The position numbers were made by a program, and so were the translations under genes. Source: Phenylobacterium deserti (GTDB lineage: Bacteria; Pseudomonadota; Alphaproteobacteria; Caulobacterales; Caulobacteraceae). From it: a stretch of DNA of 64,000 bases. Every line of letters starts with the position of its first letter. Positions within the stretch are counted from its first letter, which is position 1. Shown piece after piece: positions 48,548 to 59,609 of the stretch. Location: assembly GCF_003254705.1 (NCBI RefSeq), contig NZ_QFYR01000002.1:535836-599835 (forward strand). The letters are read 5' to 3'. Below the pieces are notes generated by a model. It searched no databases. It was not told the DNA's origin and was given only the letters and a program-made list of their open reading frames with translations.

Positions 48548-49693
48548 CTAGAGCGGCGTTTCGATCGAGACGACCGCCTGCGCCATCAGGCCTTCCTCGC
48601 GGCCGGTGTAGCCCATGCCCTCGGTGGTGGTGGCCTTCACGCTCACTCGGTTCAGCGGGATGCCCAGCAGTTCGGAGATCCGCGCGCGCATGGCGTCGCG
48701 GTGGGGCCGGATTTTCGGCCGCTCGCAGACAAGGGTCACGTCCGCGTTCAGGATGCGGCCGCCCTGTTTCGCCACAAGGCTCACCGCGTGCTGCAGGAAC
48801 TGGTCCGACGAGGCGCCTTTCCAGCGGGGATCGGACGGCGGGAAGTGTTCTCCGATGTCGGCGCTGGCGATGGCGCCCAGAACGGCGTCCGTCAGGGCGT
48901 GCAGGCCGCAGTCGGCGTCCGAATGGCCCACCAGGCCCAGGTCGTGCTCGATCCGGATGCCGCACAGCCATACGACGTCGCCGGGGCCGAAGCGGTGCGC
49001 GTCGATGCCGTGACCCATCCGCACGATGCGCCGCGAGGCCGCCAGCTGCTCGGCCATGAGGAAGTCCTCAGGGTAGGTCAGCTTCATCAGCATGGGATCT
49101 CCGGGGACCATGGCGACGTTGCCGCCCGCCCGTTCCATCACCGCTGCGTCGTCCGTGGGCTCCTCGTGGGTGGGCCAGCGGCGGTAGGCCGCCTTTAGGC
49201 GTCCGAAGCGGAAGGCCTGCGGGGTCTGGGCCCGCCACAGCCCATCGCGCGAGACCGTCTCGTCGATGATGCCTTCGCCGCGCTTCAGCGTGTCCGGGAC
49301 GGGCAGGGCCGGCACTGCGCCGTCCGCAAGCTCCAGAGCGGCCAGCAGTCGCTCCACGTGCGCCCCGGTGACGAACGGGCGCGCCGCATCGTGCACCAGC
49401 ACCGCCTCCGTGCGTCCAGCCGTCAAGGCGGCGAGGCCGGCCTGAACCGACTCGGCGCGGGTGCGGCCGCCGGTGACGGCGCTCCAGCCCTCGAGCCCTT
49501 CAAGGGCGGCGTCCACCTGCGACAGGCGGTCGCGGGCGACCACGACCACGACCTCGCGCGCGCCAGCCGCCAGCAGGCCCTCGACGGACCAGCGCACCAT
49601 GGGGCGAGACCCCAGCATGCGCCATGCCTTGGGCTCCCCCGGGCCCGCGCGAAGACCCGATCCAGCCGCGACCACAACCGCCGAAAAACTCAT
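48548..49693 (-). CDS. ispDF: Bifunctional IspD/IspF MEP-pathway enzyme
   Basis: This is a 381-residue fusion. The N-terminal IspD domain (1-220) makes CDP-methylerythritol: VVVAAGSGLRAGPGEPKAWR, TGGRTRAESVQAGLAAL and LVHDAARPFVTG. The C-terminal IspF domain (225-381) forms the cyclic diphosphate: RMGHGIDAHRFGPGD, GHSDADCGLHALTDAVLGA and SVKATTTEGMGYTGREEG. The IspD-IspF fusion is typical of alpha- and epsilonproteobacteria. It continues the pathway begun by dxr at 2680. Divergent from dusB across 91 bases. Confidence 0.97.
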   Translation of the reverse strand: MSFSAVVVAAGSGLRAGPGEPKAWRMLGSRPMVRWSVEGLLAAGAREVVVVVARDRLSQVDAALEGLEGWSAVTGGRTRAESVQAGLAALTAGRTEAVLVHDAARPFVTGAHVERLLAALELADGAVPALPVPDTLKRGEGIIDETVSRDGLWRAQTPQAFRFGRLKAAYRRWPTHEEPTDDAAVMERAGGNVAMVPGDPMLMKLTYPEDFLMAEQLAASRRIVRMGHGIDAHRFGPGDVVWLCGIRIEHDLGLVGHSDADCGLHALTDAVLGAIASADIGEHFPPSDPRWKGASSDQFLQHAVSLVAKQGGRILNADVTLVCERPKIRPHRDAMRARISELLGIPLNRVSVKATTTEGMGYTGREEGLMAQAVVSIETPL

Positions 49694-49740
49694 GGGAGCG
49701 TGTTTAGTGGGCCCGGCCCGTTTCTTCCAGCTTTACGGCG

Positions 49741-49774
49741 CCGCCATATATGCATAAAAATAGTGCGATGGCGG
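49741..49774. repeat. Inverted repeat CCGCCAT … ATGGCGG upstream of dusB
   Basis: Seven-base arms at 49741-49747 and 49768-49774 flank an A/T-rich 20-base centre (ATATGCATAAAAATAGTGCG). This A/T-rich spot, conspicuous against the surrounding GC-rich sequence, lies 11-44 bases before the dusB start and between divergent genes. It may be the promoter or operator for the dusB-ntr genes. Confidence 0.45.
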
Positions 49775-49784
49775 TGACTAGAAA

Positions 49785-50792
49785 ATGAGCAGTTCGCTCG
49801 CAGTCGGGAATGTGACGGTGCAGGGCCGCGCGTGGATCGCGCCCATGACCGGCATTTCGGATCTGCCCTTCCGCAGGGCCGCGAGCCGGCTCGGCGCCGC
49901 CTATGTCGCAACCGAGATGGTGGCCTGCGCCGAGTTCGCGCGCGGCCGTCCCGACGTTGTTCGCCGCGCGGCGGTCGGCGAGGGGCTTCCGCTCATGGTT
50001 GTCCAGCTCGTCGGCCGTGAGCCCGAGTACTTCGCCCAGGGCGCCCGCATGGCTGTCGAGGCCGGCGCGCACATCGTGGACCTCAACTTTGGCTGCCCGG
50101 CCAAGGAAGTGACCGGCGTCCAGTGCGGCTCCGCCCTAATGCGCGAGCCGGATCTGGCGGTTCGGCTGATGGAAGCCGCCGTTCAGGCGGTGGACGCGCC
50201 GGTGACCGTGAAGATGCGGCTGGGCTGGGACGACAGCTCCCGCAACGCCGCCGAGCTCGCCGCGCGGGCCCAGGCCGTGGGCGTCAAGGCGGTCACGGTG
50301 CACGGTCGCACCCGCTCCCAGTTCTACAAGGGCCAAGCCGACTGGGCCGCCGTTCGCGCCGTGAAGGAGGCTGTGTCCATCCCGGTGATCGTCAACGGCG
50401 ACATCGTTGACGGGGACAGCGCGCGCCGGGCGCTGGACGCCTCAGGCGCGGACGCGGTGATGATCGGCCGCGGGGTCTACGGCAAGCCGTGGATCGCCGC
50501 CCAGATTGAGGCGGCCCTGGACGGCCGCCCGTTTGAAGAGCCGGAAGTTGAGGCGCGCCTTGCGATCGCGCTCGCCCACTTCCGCGACACCTTGGAATTC
50601 TATGGCGAACGCCTGGGCCTTCGGATCTTCCGCAAGCACCTGGCCTCGTACATCGAAAGCGCCCCCTGGCCCGCGTGCGCGCAGGCCCGGCGAGAAGCGC
50701 GCGCGGCCCTGTGCCGCTTGGAGGACGCCCGGGCCGTCGAAGAGGGGCTTTCCGCCCTCTGGCGAACTCCGGATCACAGGCTGGCGGCATGA
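49785..50792 (+). CDS. dusB: tRNA dihydrouridine synthase (DusB/NifR3 family)
   Basis: The 335-residue FMN-dependent enzyme reduces uridine in the D-loop of t[23 protein letters not shown] begins the TIM barrel; the catalytic Cys is in [43 protein letters not shown] and [16 protein letters not shown] complete it. The gene forms an ATGA overlap with ntrB. The historical name nifR3 reflects the widespread linkage of this gene with ntrBC in alphaproteobacteria, which is exactly what is seen here. Confidence 0.95.
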   Translation: MSSSLAVGNVTVQGRAWIAPMTGISDLPFRRAASRLGAAYVATEMVACAEFARGRPDVVRRAAVGEGLPLMVVQLVGREPEYFAQGARMAVEAGAHIVDLNFGCPAKEVTGVQCGSALMREPDLAVRLMEAAVQAVDAPVTVKMRLGWDDSSRNAAELAARAQAVGVKAVTVHGRTRSQFYKGQADWAAVRAVKEAVSIPVIVNGDIVDGDSARRALDASGADAVMIGRGVYGKPWIAAQIEAALDGRPFEEPEVEARLAIALAHFRDTLEFYGERLGLRIFRKHLASYIESAPWPACAQARREARAALCRLEDARAVEEGLSALWRTPDHRLAA

Positions 50793-51897
50793 ATGGGAAC
50801 ACCCAGACGCAAGACTCACCACTAGATAACGACGCCCTGCGCGCCACGGCTTTCGAGCTGTTCCCCGATCCGGCGATGGTCGTCGATCGGCATGGCGCCT
50901 TGGTCGCTGTGAACGAGGCCGCGGAGGCCTTGTTCGGGCAGGGGCTCGGCCTTTTGGCCCGCGGCCGTTTCCGGGCGGCCTTGCCGCCGGGCTCGGCGCT
51001 CGTCTCCCTTCTGAACCGCGCGCTCGACGAGGACGCCCGGGTCCGGGAGCGGGGGGTGCACATCAGCCTCTTCGGCCTGCCGCCCTTTGAAGCCGACGGC
51101 TCGGCGGCGCCCCTGGGCGACGGCTCGGTCCTGCTGACCCTCTCGGTGAAGACCGGTCCGGAACGCGGCGGGGCGGAAGCCGCAGGCCTGCGCTCCATCG
51201 TCGGCCTCGGCCGCATGTTGGCCCACGAGATCAAGAACCCCCTGGCCGGGATCCGCGGCGCGGCCCAGCTGCTCAAGTCCGGCGCCAAGGCCGAGGACGC
51301 GCCCCTGGCGCAGCTCATCGTCGACGAGACCGACCGGGTCCGCCGGCTGGTGGAGCGGATGGAGGCCTTCTCCGACGACCAGCTTCCCGACCTTTCCCCC
51401 ATCAACATCCACCAGATCCTCGACCGCGTGCGGGCGCTCGCCGCCAACGGCGTCGCGGACGGGCTGGTGCTGAAGGAGAACTACGACCCCTCCTTGCCGC
51501 CGGTGCTCGGCGACGAGGACCAGCTGATCCAGATCTTCCTCAACCTCGTGAAGAACGCCGCCGAGGCGGCCCATTCGCGGGGCGACGGGCGCGGCGAGCT
51601 GTGCATCCACACCGCCTACCGTCACGGCGTGCGGGTGCGCGCGGCCAAGGGCCAGGCCCTGCGCGGCGCCCCCCTCGAGGTCCGCATCCAGGACAACGGC
51701 CCCGGCGTGCCCGCCCACCTGCGCGAACACCTCTTTGAGCCCTTTGTCACCTCCAAGGCCAACGGCGCGGGCCTGGGCCTGGCGCTGGTGGCCAAGCTGG
51801 TCGCCGGTCACGGCGGCCTGATCGACTTCGAATCCGAACCCGGGCGGACCGTTTTCCGGGTGCTGTTGCCGATCGCGTCTGTGGAGGGGGTTTCGGA

Positions 51898-51901
<4 letters not shown>
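50789..51901 (+). CDS. ntrB: Nitrogen-regulation sensor kinase NtrB
   Basis: The 370-residue soluble kinase (NtrB/GlnL) has an N-terminal PAS-like domain ([21 protein letters not shown]), the H-box [22 protein letters not shown] with the phosphorylated His near residue 150, the N-box [15 protein letters not shown], and G-boxes [14 protein letters not shown] and [12 protein letters not shown]. It phosphorylates NtrC in response to nitrogen status via PII proteins. ATG 50789 overlaps the dusB stop; 38 further codons open upstream are inside dusB. The end overlaps ntrC by four bases. Confidence 0.95.
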
Positions 51902-53319
<1,418 letters not shown>

Positions 53320-53421
53320 GCGCGCCAAAGGCGTCGGCCAGTCCGCCGCCACATTCGCGCCTGACGCTTCTGCGCAACATCTCTGTTGAGTTTGGAGCAC
53401 AGGGTCTTAGTTTCAGGCGCG

Positions 53422-55626
53422 ATGGCGTTGCTGGCCGAACACCTCTGGGAGGGCGAAGGCGCGCGGCGGCTGTGGCGGGCGCTGCAGTCGAAGGTCGTGC
53501 TGGCCATCGGCTATGCGGTGGCGGTCGGCCTCACGGGCCTCGCCATCCTTCTCGCCGCCTCGCCGCCCGAAACGGGCCCGGTGGAGCCGGCCAGCGAGCT
53601 GGTCCTCACCTTGCTCGCCTTCAACCTGATTCTGATCCTGGCGCTGACCACCGTCGTGGCCCTGCGCTTTGCGGCCCTGGTCAACGCCCGCTCGCGCGAC
53701 GCCGGCGCCCGCCTTCACCTGCGATTCGTCACCATGTTCGCCCTGGCCGCCGTGGCCCCGGCCGTCGTGGTGGCCCTGTTCATGGGCGTCCTGGTCAACC
53801 AGGGCATGGAGAGCTGGTTCTCCAAGCGCGTGCAGACCGTGGTCGAGAACTCCGCCACCGTGTTCCGCTCCTATCTGCAGGACCAGCAGCGCTATGTGGG
53901 CGAGCACGTGACCCCCATGGCGGCGGATCTCAACCGCGACGCCTCGCTGATGCGCGAGACGCCCCTGCGCTTCAATCAGTTCCTGGAGGCCCTGGCCTCC
54001 TACCACGCCTTTCCCGCCGCCTATGTGATCGACCGGGAAGGCCGGGTGCTGGCCCGGGCGGAGGCCTCCGGCGCGCCGCCCTATGTCGTTCCCCCTCAGA
54101 AGGCGTTCGACTCGGCGGAAAGCGGCGAGATCTTCGCCGAGTGCTGCACCTCCGACACCATGCGCGCCGTCTACCGGCTGAACAGCTTCGACGACGCCTT
54201 CCTCTATGTGGTCCGTCCGCTGGAGCCGGACATCATCGGCCGCATGCGCGAAGCCGACAGCGCGCTGGCGGGCTACCGTGACGCCGCCCGCAGCCGCGAG
54301 CGCATCCAGACCATCTTCGCCCTCAGCTATGCCGAAACCGCCCTGCTGGTGCTGATCGGCGCGGTGTGGCTGGGCATGGCCGCCGCCAACGCCATCTCCA
54401 GCCCGGTGAGCCGACTGGTGCAGGCTGCCGGCCGCGTCGCCGGCGGGGACCTGTCGGCCCGCGTTGACGCCGAGAGCGATCCGGAAGAAATCGCCGTCTT
54501 GTCTCGTGCTTTCAACAGCATGACGCACGATCTTCAGGTTCAGCAGGAAGCCCTGAGACGAGCCGGGGAGGAAGCGGAAAGCCGCCGCCAGTTCATCGAA
54601 ACCGTGCTGGCGGGCGTCAGCGCCGGCGTGATCGGGCTCGATGGAGAAGGGCGCATCTCCGCCGCCAACCGCCAGGCCGCCATCCTGCTGGCGCTGCCCG
54701 GCGACCACGGCCGCGGCCGCCGCCTGCATGAAGTGGCGCCGGAGTTCGCGCCCCTGCTGAACGGCGACGAACGCGAAACCGAAATCGACGTCATCCGCGG
54801 CCGCGAAAGCCGGCGCCTCCGCGTCCGCGCCAGCGGCGCAGACGACGGCATGGTCCTCACCTTCGACGACATCACCCGCCTGGTGACGGCTCAGCGCAAC
54901 GCCGCCTGGCGCGACGTCGCCCGCCGCATCGCTCACGAAATCAAGAACCCGCTGACCCCCATCCAGCTGTCGGCCGAGCGTCTGCGCAAGAAGTACCGCA
55001 AGGATGTGCCGCCCTCCGAACTGGAGGTCTTCGACCGCTGCACCGACACCATCGTGCGCCAGGTGGGCGACATCGGCCGGATGGTTGACGAGTTCTCCGC
55101 TTTCGCCCGCATGCCGGCGCCCAAGTTCAGCGAGCAGGACGCCGCCGAGCTCCTGCGCGCCGCGGTGTTCGCCCAACGGGTGGCCAGCCCCGAGCTTGAG
55201 GTGGTGCTGGAGGAGCCCGAGGATCTGACCCTGCTCGCTGACGGACGGATGCTGGCGCAGGCGCTCACCAACCTCCTGAAGAACGCCGCCGAAGCGATCG
55301 AATCCCGCCGCTCCGCCGCGCCGCGCCCTGACGGCCGCATCGTGGCGCGTCTGGTGAGCGACGAATCCGGCGTGGCGTTCGAGGTGGAAGACAACGGCGT
55401 GGGCCTGCCGGCCAAGGATCGTGACCGGCTGACCGAGCCCTATGTGACGACGCGCGAGAAGGGCACGGGCCTGGGGCTCGCGATCGTCAAACGGATCATG
55501 GAAGACCATGGCGGCGAGCTCGAACTCGCCGACGCGAGGAATGGCCAAGGTGCGCTGGCCGTCCTGCGACTTCCCGCCAGCGCGCGGGTGCGGCCATCCG
55601 GGCCCGCCCAGAAGATGATGGCTTGA
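53422..55626 (+). CDS. ntrY: Membrane sensor kinase NtrY
   Basis: The 734-residue kinase has three N-terminal membrane helices (KVVLAIGYAVAVGLTGLAILL, LLAFNLILILALTTVVAL, VTMFALAAVAPAVVVALFMGVL), a periplasmic sensor part to ~residue 300, a fourth helix (ALLVLIGAVWLGMAAANA), HAMP, a PAS domain (VSAGVIGLDGEGRISAANRQA), the H-box [22 protein letters not shown] and ATPase boxes LTNLLKNAAEAI, DNGVGLPAKD and GTGLGLAIV. It partners NtrX. ATG 53422 is preferred; a TTG 12 codons upstream is possible. It is 102 bases after ntrC, so it may have its own promoter. Confidence 0.95.
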   Translation: MALLAEHLWEGEGARRLWRALQSKVVLAIGYAVAVGLTGLAILLAASPPETGPVEPASELVLTLLAFNLILILALTTVVALRFAALVNARSRDAGARLHLRFVTMFALAAVAPAVVVALFMGVLVNQGMESWFSKRVQTVVENSATVFRSYLQDQQRYVGEHVTPMAADLNRDASLMRETPLRFNQFLEALASYHAFPAAYVIDREGRVLARAEASGAPPYVVPPQKAFDSAESGEIFAECCTSDTMRAVYRLNSFDDAFLYVVRPLEPDIIGRMREADSALAGYRDAARSRERIQTIFALSYAETALLVLIGAVWLGMAAANAISSPVSRLVQAAGRVAGGDLSARVDAESDPEEIAVLSRAFNSMTHDLQVQQEALRRAGEEAESRRQFIETVLAGVSAGVIGLDGEGRISAANRQAAILLALPGDHGRGRRLHEVAPEFAPLLNGDERETEIDVIRGRESRRLRVRASGADDGMVLTFDDITRLVTAQRNAAWRDVARRIAHEIKNPLTPIQLSAERLRKKYRKDVPPSELEVFDRCTDTIVRQVGDIGRMVDEFSAFARMPAPKFSEQDAAELLRAAVFAQRVASPELEVVLEEPEDLTLLADGRMLAQALTNLLKNAAEAIESRRSAAPRPDGRIVARLVSDESGVAFEVEDNGVGLPAKDRDRLTEPYVTTREKGTGLGLAIVKRIMEDHGGELELADARNGQGALAVLRLPASARVRPSGPAQKMMA

Positions 55627-55634
55627 GGTGGAAG

Positions 55635-57026
55635 ATGGCGTCTGACGTTCTGGTGGTCGACGACGAGGCCGATATCCGGGAGCTGGTGGCTGGCATCCTC
55701 TCGGACGAGGGTTACGCGGTCCGCACCGCCAACGACTCGGAATCGGCTCTGGCCGCGGTCCGGGCCCGCAAGCCGGCCCTGCTGATCCTCGACATCTGGA
55801 TGAGCGGCGGCGGCATGGACGGGCTGGAGCTGCTCGATCTCGTCAAGCAACTGGACCCCGACCTGCCGGTGATCATGATCTCCGGTCACGGCAACATCGA
55901 AACCGCCGTCAGCGCCATCAAGCGCGGCGCCTATGACTTCCTGGAGAAGCCGTTCAAGTCCGACCGCCTTCTGCTGGTGGCCGAACGCGCCCTGGAAGCC
56001 GCCAGCCTTCGTCGCGAGAATCGCCGCCTGCGCGCCCAGGCCATCACGCCCGAGGGATTGGTCGGCCGCTCGGTGGCCGCCCAGCAGCTGCGCCAGATGA
56101 TCACCAAGCTGGCGGGCGCCAACAGCCGTGTGCTGATCTCCGGTCCCGCCGGCTCGGGCAAGGAGACGGTGGCCCGCCTGATTCACGACGCCAGCGCCCG
56201 CGCCCGCTCCGAGTTCGTGCCCATCAGCGCCGCCGGCATGACGCCCGAGCGCATGGACATCGAACTCTTCGGCGAGGAAGGCGAGGGCGGCCGCCCCGCC
56301 AAGATCGGCGTCTTCGAACGGGCCCACACCGGCACTCTCTACCTCGACGAAGTGGCCGACATGCCGCGCGAAACCCAGGGGCGCATCCTGCGGGTGCTGG
56401 TGGAACAGCGCTTCCGCCGCGTGGGCGGCGACCAGGACGTCCAGGTGGACGTGCGCGTGGTCTCCTCCACCTCGCGCGACCTGCGGGCGGAAATCGCCGG
56501 CGGCCGGTTTCGGGAGGACCTGTTCCACCGCCTGAACGTCGTGCCGGTCAACGTTCCGGGACTTTCCGAACGGCGGGAGGACATCCCGGAGCTGGTCGAG
56601 TACTTCATCGAGCGGATCTGCGACGCCACGGGCATGGCCCGTCGGACGCTGGCCGACGACGCCCTGGCGGCCCTGCAGGTGCGCGCTTGGCCGGGCAACC
56701 TTCGGCAGCTGCGCAACAACGTGGAACGGATGCTGATCCTGGCCTCAGGCGCACCGGGCGATCCGATCACCGCCGAAATGTTGCCCGCCGAAGCCGCGGT
56801 CGCCGAGCACGCGTCGAGCCTCGGGGCCGAGCGGATCATCGCCTTGCCGCTGCGCGAGGCGCGGGAAGTGTTCGAGCGCGAGTACCTGAATGCCCAGATG
56901 CTCCGCTTCTCCGGCAACATCTCCCGCACGGCCGCCTTCATCGGCATGGAGCGCTCGGCGCTGCACCGCAAGCTGAAGTCCCTCGGCCTGTCGGGCGGAC
57001 GCACCGTCGAGGAAGAAGTCGGCTGA
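55635..57026 (+). CDS. ntrX: Response regulator NtrX
   Basis: The 463-residue regulator has a receiver (Asp53 in ILDIWMSGGG), an AAA+ domain (Walker A SGPAGSGKE at 169-177, Walker B LYLDEVADMP at 235) and a C-terminal HTH (SGNISRTAAFIGMERSALHRK). As in NtrC here, GAFTGA is missing: ELFG (210-213) is followed by EEGEGGRPAKIGVFERA. Loss of this loop in alphaproteobacterial NtrX fits a role in respiration, envelope and cell-cycle control that does not depend on sigma54. ATG 55635 with GAGG upstream is preferred to the TTG at 55623. It shares its final A with the dat start. Confidence 0.95.
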   Translation: MASDVLVVDDEADIRELVAGILSDEGYAVRTANDSESALAAVRARKPALLILDIWMSGGGMDGLELLDLVKQLDPDLPVIMISGHGNIETAVSAIKRGAYDFLEKPFKSDRLLLVAERALEAASLRRENRRLRAQAITPEGLVGRSVAAQQLRQMITKLAGANSRVLISGPAGSGKETVARLIHDASARARSEFVPISAAGMTPERMDIELFGEEGEGGRPAKIGVFERAHTGTLYLDEVADMPRETQGRILRVLVEQRFRRVGGDQDVQVDVRVVSSTSRDLRAEIAGGRFREDLFHRLNVVPVNVPGLSERREDIPELVEYFIERICDATGMARRTLADDALAALQVRAWPGNLRQLRNNVERMLILASGAPGDPITAEMLPAEAAVAEHASSLGAERIIALPLREAREVFEREYLNAQMLRFSGNISRTAAFIGMERSALHRKLKSLGLSGGRTVEEEVG

Positions 57027-57889
57027 TGGGACGCATCGCCTATGTGAACGGCCGCTTCGTTCCGCACGGCCAGGCGAGCGTCCACATCGAAGACCGCGGC
57101 TACCAGCTGGGCGACGGCGTCTACGAAGTCTGGGCGATCTTCAGCGGCAAGCTCGCCGACGCGGAGGGGCATTTCGCCCGGCTGGAGCGCAGCCTGTCTG
57201 AACTGCGCATCGCGATGCCCATGAGCCGGCGCGCCCTGACGCTGGTGCTGCGGGAGGCCGTGCGGCGCAACCGGGTGACGGAAGGCTTGGCCTATCTCCA
57301 GGTCACCCGCGGCGTAGCCAAGCGCGACCACGCCTTTCCCAATCCGCCGGTGCCTCCGTCTGTGGTGATCACCGTGAACCGCACCGACCGGGCTGCGGCC
57401 GACGCACGCGCGGCTGCTGGCGTCGGGGTCGTCACGACGCCCGAAAACCGCTGGGGACGCTGTGACATCAAGACGGTGAACCTGCTTCCCAACGCCCTGG
57501 CCAAGCAGAAGGCGCGCGAAGCCGGCGCGGTCGAAGCGTGGTTCGTGGACGACCTGGGCTTCGTCACCGAAGGCGCATCGTCCAACGCCTGGATCGTCGA
57601 TCGCGACGGGCGGCTGCGCACCCGCGACACCAACGCCAACATCCTGCGCGGCGTCACCCGCAACACCCTGCTGGAGGTGATTCGCGGCGAGGGCCTGGAC
57701 GTGGACGAGCGCCCCTTCACGCCGGACGACGCCCTGGCCGCGCGAGAGGCCTTCATCACCGGCGCGGGCAGCCTCGTCCTGCCGGTGGTCAGCGTCGATG
57801 GAAAGCCGATTGCAAACGGTGTTCCGGGACCCGTGGCGATGCGCCTTCGGCGTCTCTATATAGACCGGGCGAAAGAGACGGCGATCTAA
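57026..57889 (+). CDS. dat: D-amino-acid transaminase
   Basis: The 287-residue fold-type IV PLP enzyme is of the D-alanine aminotransferase class. Typical parts are YVNGRFVPHGQASVHIEDRGYQ (start), the PLP Lys in RCDIKTVNLLPNALAKQ, EGASSNAWIVD and ILRGVTRNTLLEV. It interconverts D-alanine and D-glutamate with keto acids, supplying peptidoglycan precursors. The ATG overlaps the ntrX stop (TGATG), putting a cell-wall enzyme under ntrX-coupled translation. Confidence 0.92.
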   Translation: MGRIAYVNGRFVPHGQASVHIEDRGYQLGDGVYEVWAIFSGKLADAEGHFARLERSLSELRIAMPMSRRALTLVLREAVRRNRVTEGLAYLQVTRGVAKRDHAFPNPPVPPSVVITVNRTDRAAADARAAAGVGVVTTPENRWGRCDIKTVNLLPNALAKQKAREAGAVEAWFVDDLGFVTEGASSNAWIVDRDGRLRTRDTNANILRGVTRNTLLEVIRGEGLDVDERPFTPDDALAAREAFITGAGSLVLPVVSVDGKPIANGVPGPVAMRLRRLYIDRAKETAI

Positions 57890-57990
57890 GACTGCGAGCG
57901 CGATTGCGCCGCTGCCAATTGTCGTTCTAGCGTGACTTGCGTGTGTGGGCGGCGCTTGGCCGTCCGATCATAAAAAGAGGCGGAAAGCCG

Positions 57991-58236
57991 ATGAGCGACA
58001 AGAAACAGAACCTTCAAGACACCTTTCTCAACAGCGTGCGCAAGTCGAAGACGCCGCTCACCATCTTCCTGGTGAACGGGGTCAAGCTGCAGGGCGTCGT
58101 GAGCTGGTTCGACAACTTCTGCGTTCTGCTCCGCAGGGACGGACAGTCGCAGCTTGTCTACAAGCACGCCATTTCCACCATCATGCCGGCTCAGCCCGTC
58201 CAGCTGTACGAGCCGGCCGAAGATGAGATCGATTGA
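57991..58236 (+). CDS. hfq: RNA chaperone Hfq
   Basis: The 81-residue Sm-like protein forms a hexameric ring that matches small RNAs with mRNAs. The Sm1 motif ([40 protein letters not shown]) and Sm2 motif YKHAISTI are exact. The C-terminal tail is short, as in other alphaproteobacteria. ATG 57991 is preceded by an AGAGGCGGAAAG purine tract. The stop overlaps the TTG start of hflX (ATTGA), the classical hfq-hflX pair. Confidence 0.97.
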   Translation: MSDKKQNLQDTFLNSVRKSKTPLTIFLVNGVKLQGVVSWFDNFCVLLRRDGQSQLVYKHAISTIMPAQPVQLYEPAEDEID

Positions 58237-59561
58237 GTACTTCCAAAACCACCAAGTTCGTTGATCGTCAGGCGCCCATTCAGGGCGCCATCGTCATCCA
58301 CCCCGATCGTGAGGGCCGCGGCACGGCGCGTGACGCCGAGGCGCGGCTCGAAGAGGCTGTCGGCCTGGCGCTCGCCCTCGACCTCGAGGTGCGCGAGAGC
58401 CTGATTGCGCCTCTGCGCAAGCTCACGCCCGCCACCCTGTTCGGCAAGGGCAAGGTCGAAGAGATCGGCCACCTCGTTCAAGGCATCGAGGCCGACGTGG
58501 TCGTCGTCGACGACGCCCTCAGCCCCGTTCAGCAGCGGAACCTCGAGAAGGCCTGGGAAGCCAAGGTCATCGACCGGACAGGCCTGATCCTCGAGATCTT
58601 CGCCCGCCGGGCGCGGACCCGCGAGGGCCGGCTGCAGGTCGAACTGGCGCGTCTCTCCTACGAGAAGTCGCGGCTGGTCCGCACCTGGACCCACCTTGAA
58701 CGGCAGCGCGGCGGCTTCGGCGTCATGGGCGGTCCGGGTGAAACCCAGATCGAAACCGACCGCCGGCTGCTCGCCGAGAAGATCGCTAAGCTCAAGCGCG
58801 ACCTGGCCGAGGTGCGCCGCACCCGCGACCTCCAGAGGTCGGCCCGCAAACGCGTGCCGTATCCGACGGTGGCTCTGGTCGGCTACACGAACGCCGGCAA
58901 GTCCACGCTCTTCAACCGCCTCACCCAGGCGGAAGTGGTGGCCGAGGACATGCTGTTCGCGACCCTCGATCCGACCTTGCGGATGCTGAACCTGCCTGAC
59001 GGCCGGCCGGCGATCCTGTCGGACACGGTGGGCTTCATCTCCGACCTTCCTCACGAACTGGTCGAGGCGTTCCGCGCCACGCTGGAAGAAGTGCGGGAAG
59101 CCGATGTGGTCCTCCACGTTCGCGACATCGCCAGCGAGGAAAGCGACGCCCAGGCCGCCGACGTCCGGCAGGTTCTCGAACGGCTCGACGTCGACATGGA
59201 CGAGCGCCGGATCATCGAGGTCTGGAACAAGGTCGACCTCCTGTCGGAGGACGATCGTGCCCGGATCGAGGGTGACGCCCGCCGGGCCCATCCGTCGGCC
59301 ATCCCGCTCTCGGCGGTGACCGGCGACGGTTGCGATCGTCTGCTTTCGACCGTCGGATCGCTTGTGGACGAAGCGCCCCCCGTGGACGTTTTCGCCCCGC
59401 CCGGCGACGGCGCGGCGGTGGCCTGGCTCTACCGCAACGGTCGGGTCATCGAGCGGGAAACCGCCGAGGACGGCGCCGTGCGGGTCGCGGTCAGCCTCTC
59501 GCCCCAGGCCCTGGGACAGTTCGAACAACTGTTCCCGGCGGCTGAGATCCGGCCCCACTAA
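58233..59561 (+). CDS. hflX: GTPase HflX
   Basis: The 442-residue ribosome-associated GTPase splits stalled ribosomes in stress. The N-terminal HflX domain contains [19 protein letters not shown] and [14 protein letters not shown] residues ([17 protein letters not shown]), followed by the [15 protein letters not shown] helix and the G domain: G1 [16 protein letters not shown]3 [18 protein letters not shown]4 NKVDLL. Its TTG start overlaps the hfq stop by four bases; AAGATGAGATCGA serves as ribosome-binding region. Confidence 0.96.
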   Translation: MSTSKTTKFVDRQAPIQGAIVIHPDREGRGTARDAEARLEEAVGLALALDLEVRESLIAPLRKLTPATLFGKGKVEEIGHLVQGIEADVVVVDDALSPVQQRNLEKAWEAKVIDRTGLILEIFARRARTREGRLQVELARLSYEKSRLVRTWTHLERQRGGFGVMGGPGETQIETDRRLLAEKIAKLKRDLAEVRRTRDLQRSARKRVPYPTVALVGYTNAGKSTLFNRLTQAEVVAEDMLFATLDPTLRMLNLPDGRPAILSDTVGFISDLPHELVEAFRATLEEVREADVVLHVRDIASEESDAQAADVRQVLERLDVDMDERRIIEVWNKVDLLSEDDRARIEGDARRAHPSAIPLSAVTGDGCDRLLSTVGSLVDEAPPVDVFAPPGDGAAVAWLYRNGRVIERETAEDGAVRVAVSLSPQALGQFEQLFPAAEIRPH

Positions 59562-59570
59562 GCCCATCAA

Positions 59571-59599
59571 CCCGGTCGCCGGCTTCGTCGGCGGCCGGG
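59571..59599. terminator. Hairpin between convergent hflX and mazG
   Basis: An 11-bp stem CCCGGTCGCCG / CGGCGGCCGGG (with one T-G pair) and a seven-base loop lies 10 bases past the hflX stop and 10 bases before the mazG stop. There is no T tract, so it would act as a bidirectional, rho-assisted or structure-only terminator. Confidence 0.6.
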
Positions 59600-59609
59600 C
59601 GTTGGACGC

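Noticed and set aside
53413..55548. A 711-codon frame antisense to ntrY
   Set aside because: Every segment corresponds to the reverse of conserved NtrY motifs; no start signal or domain.
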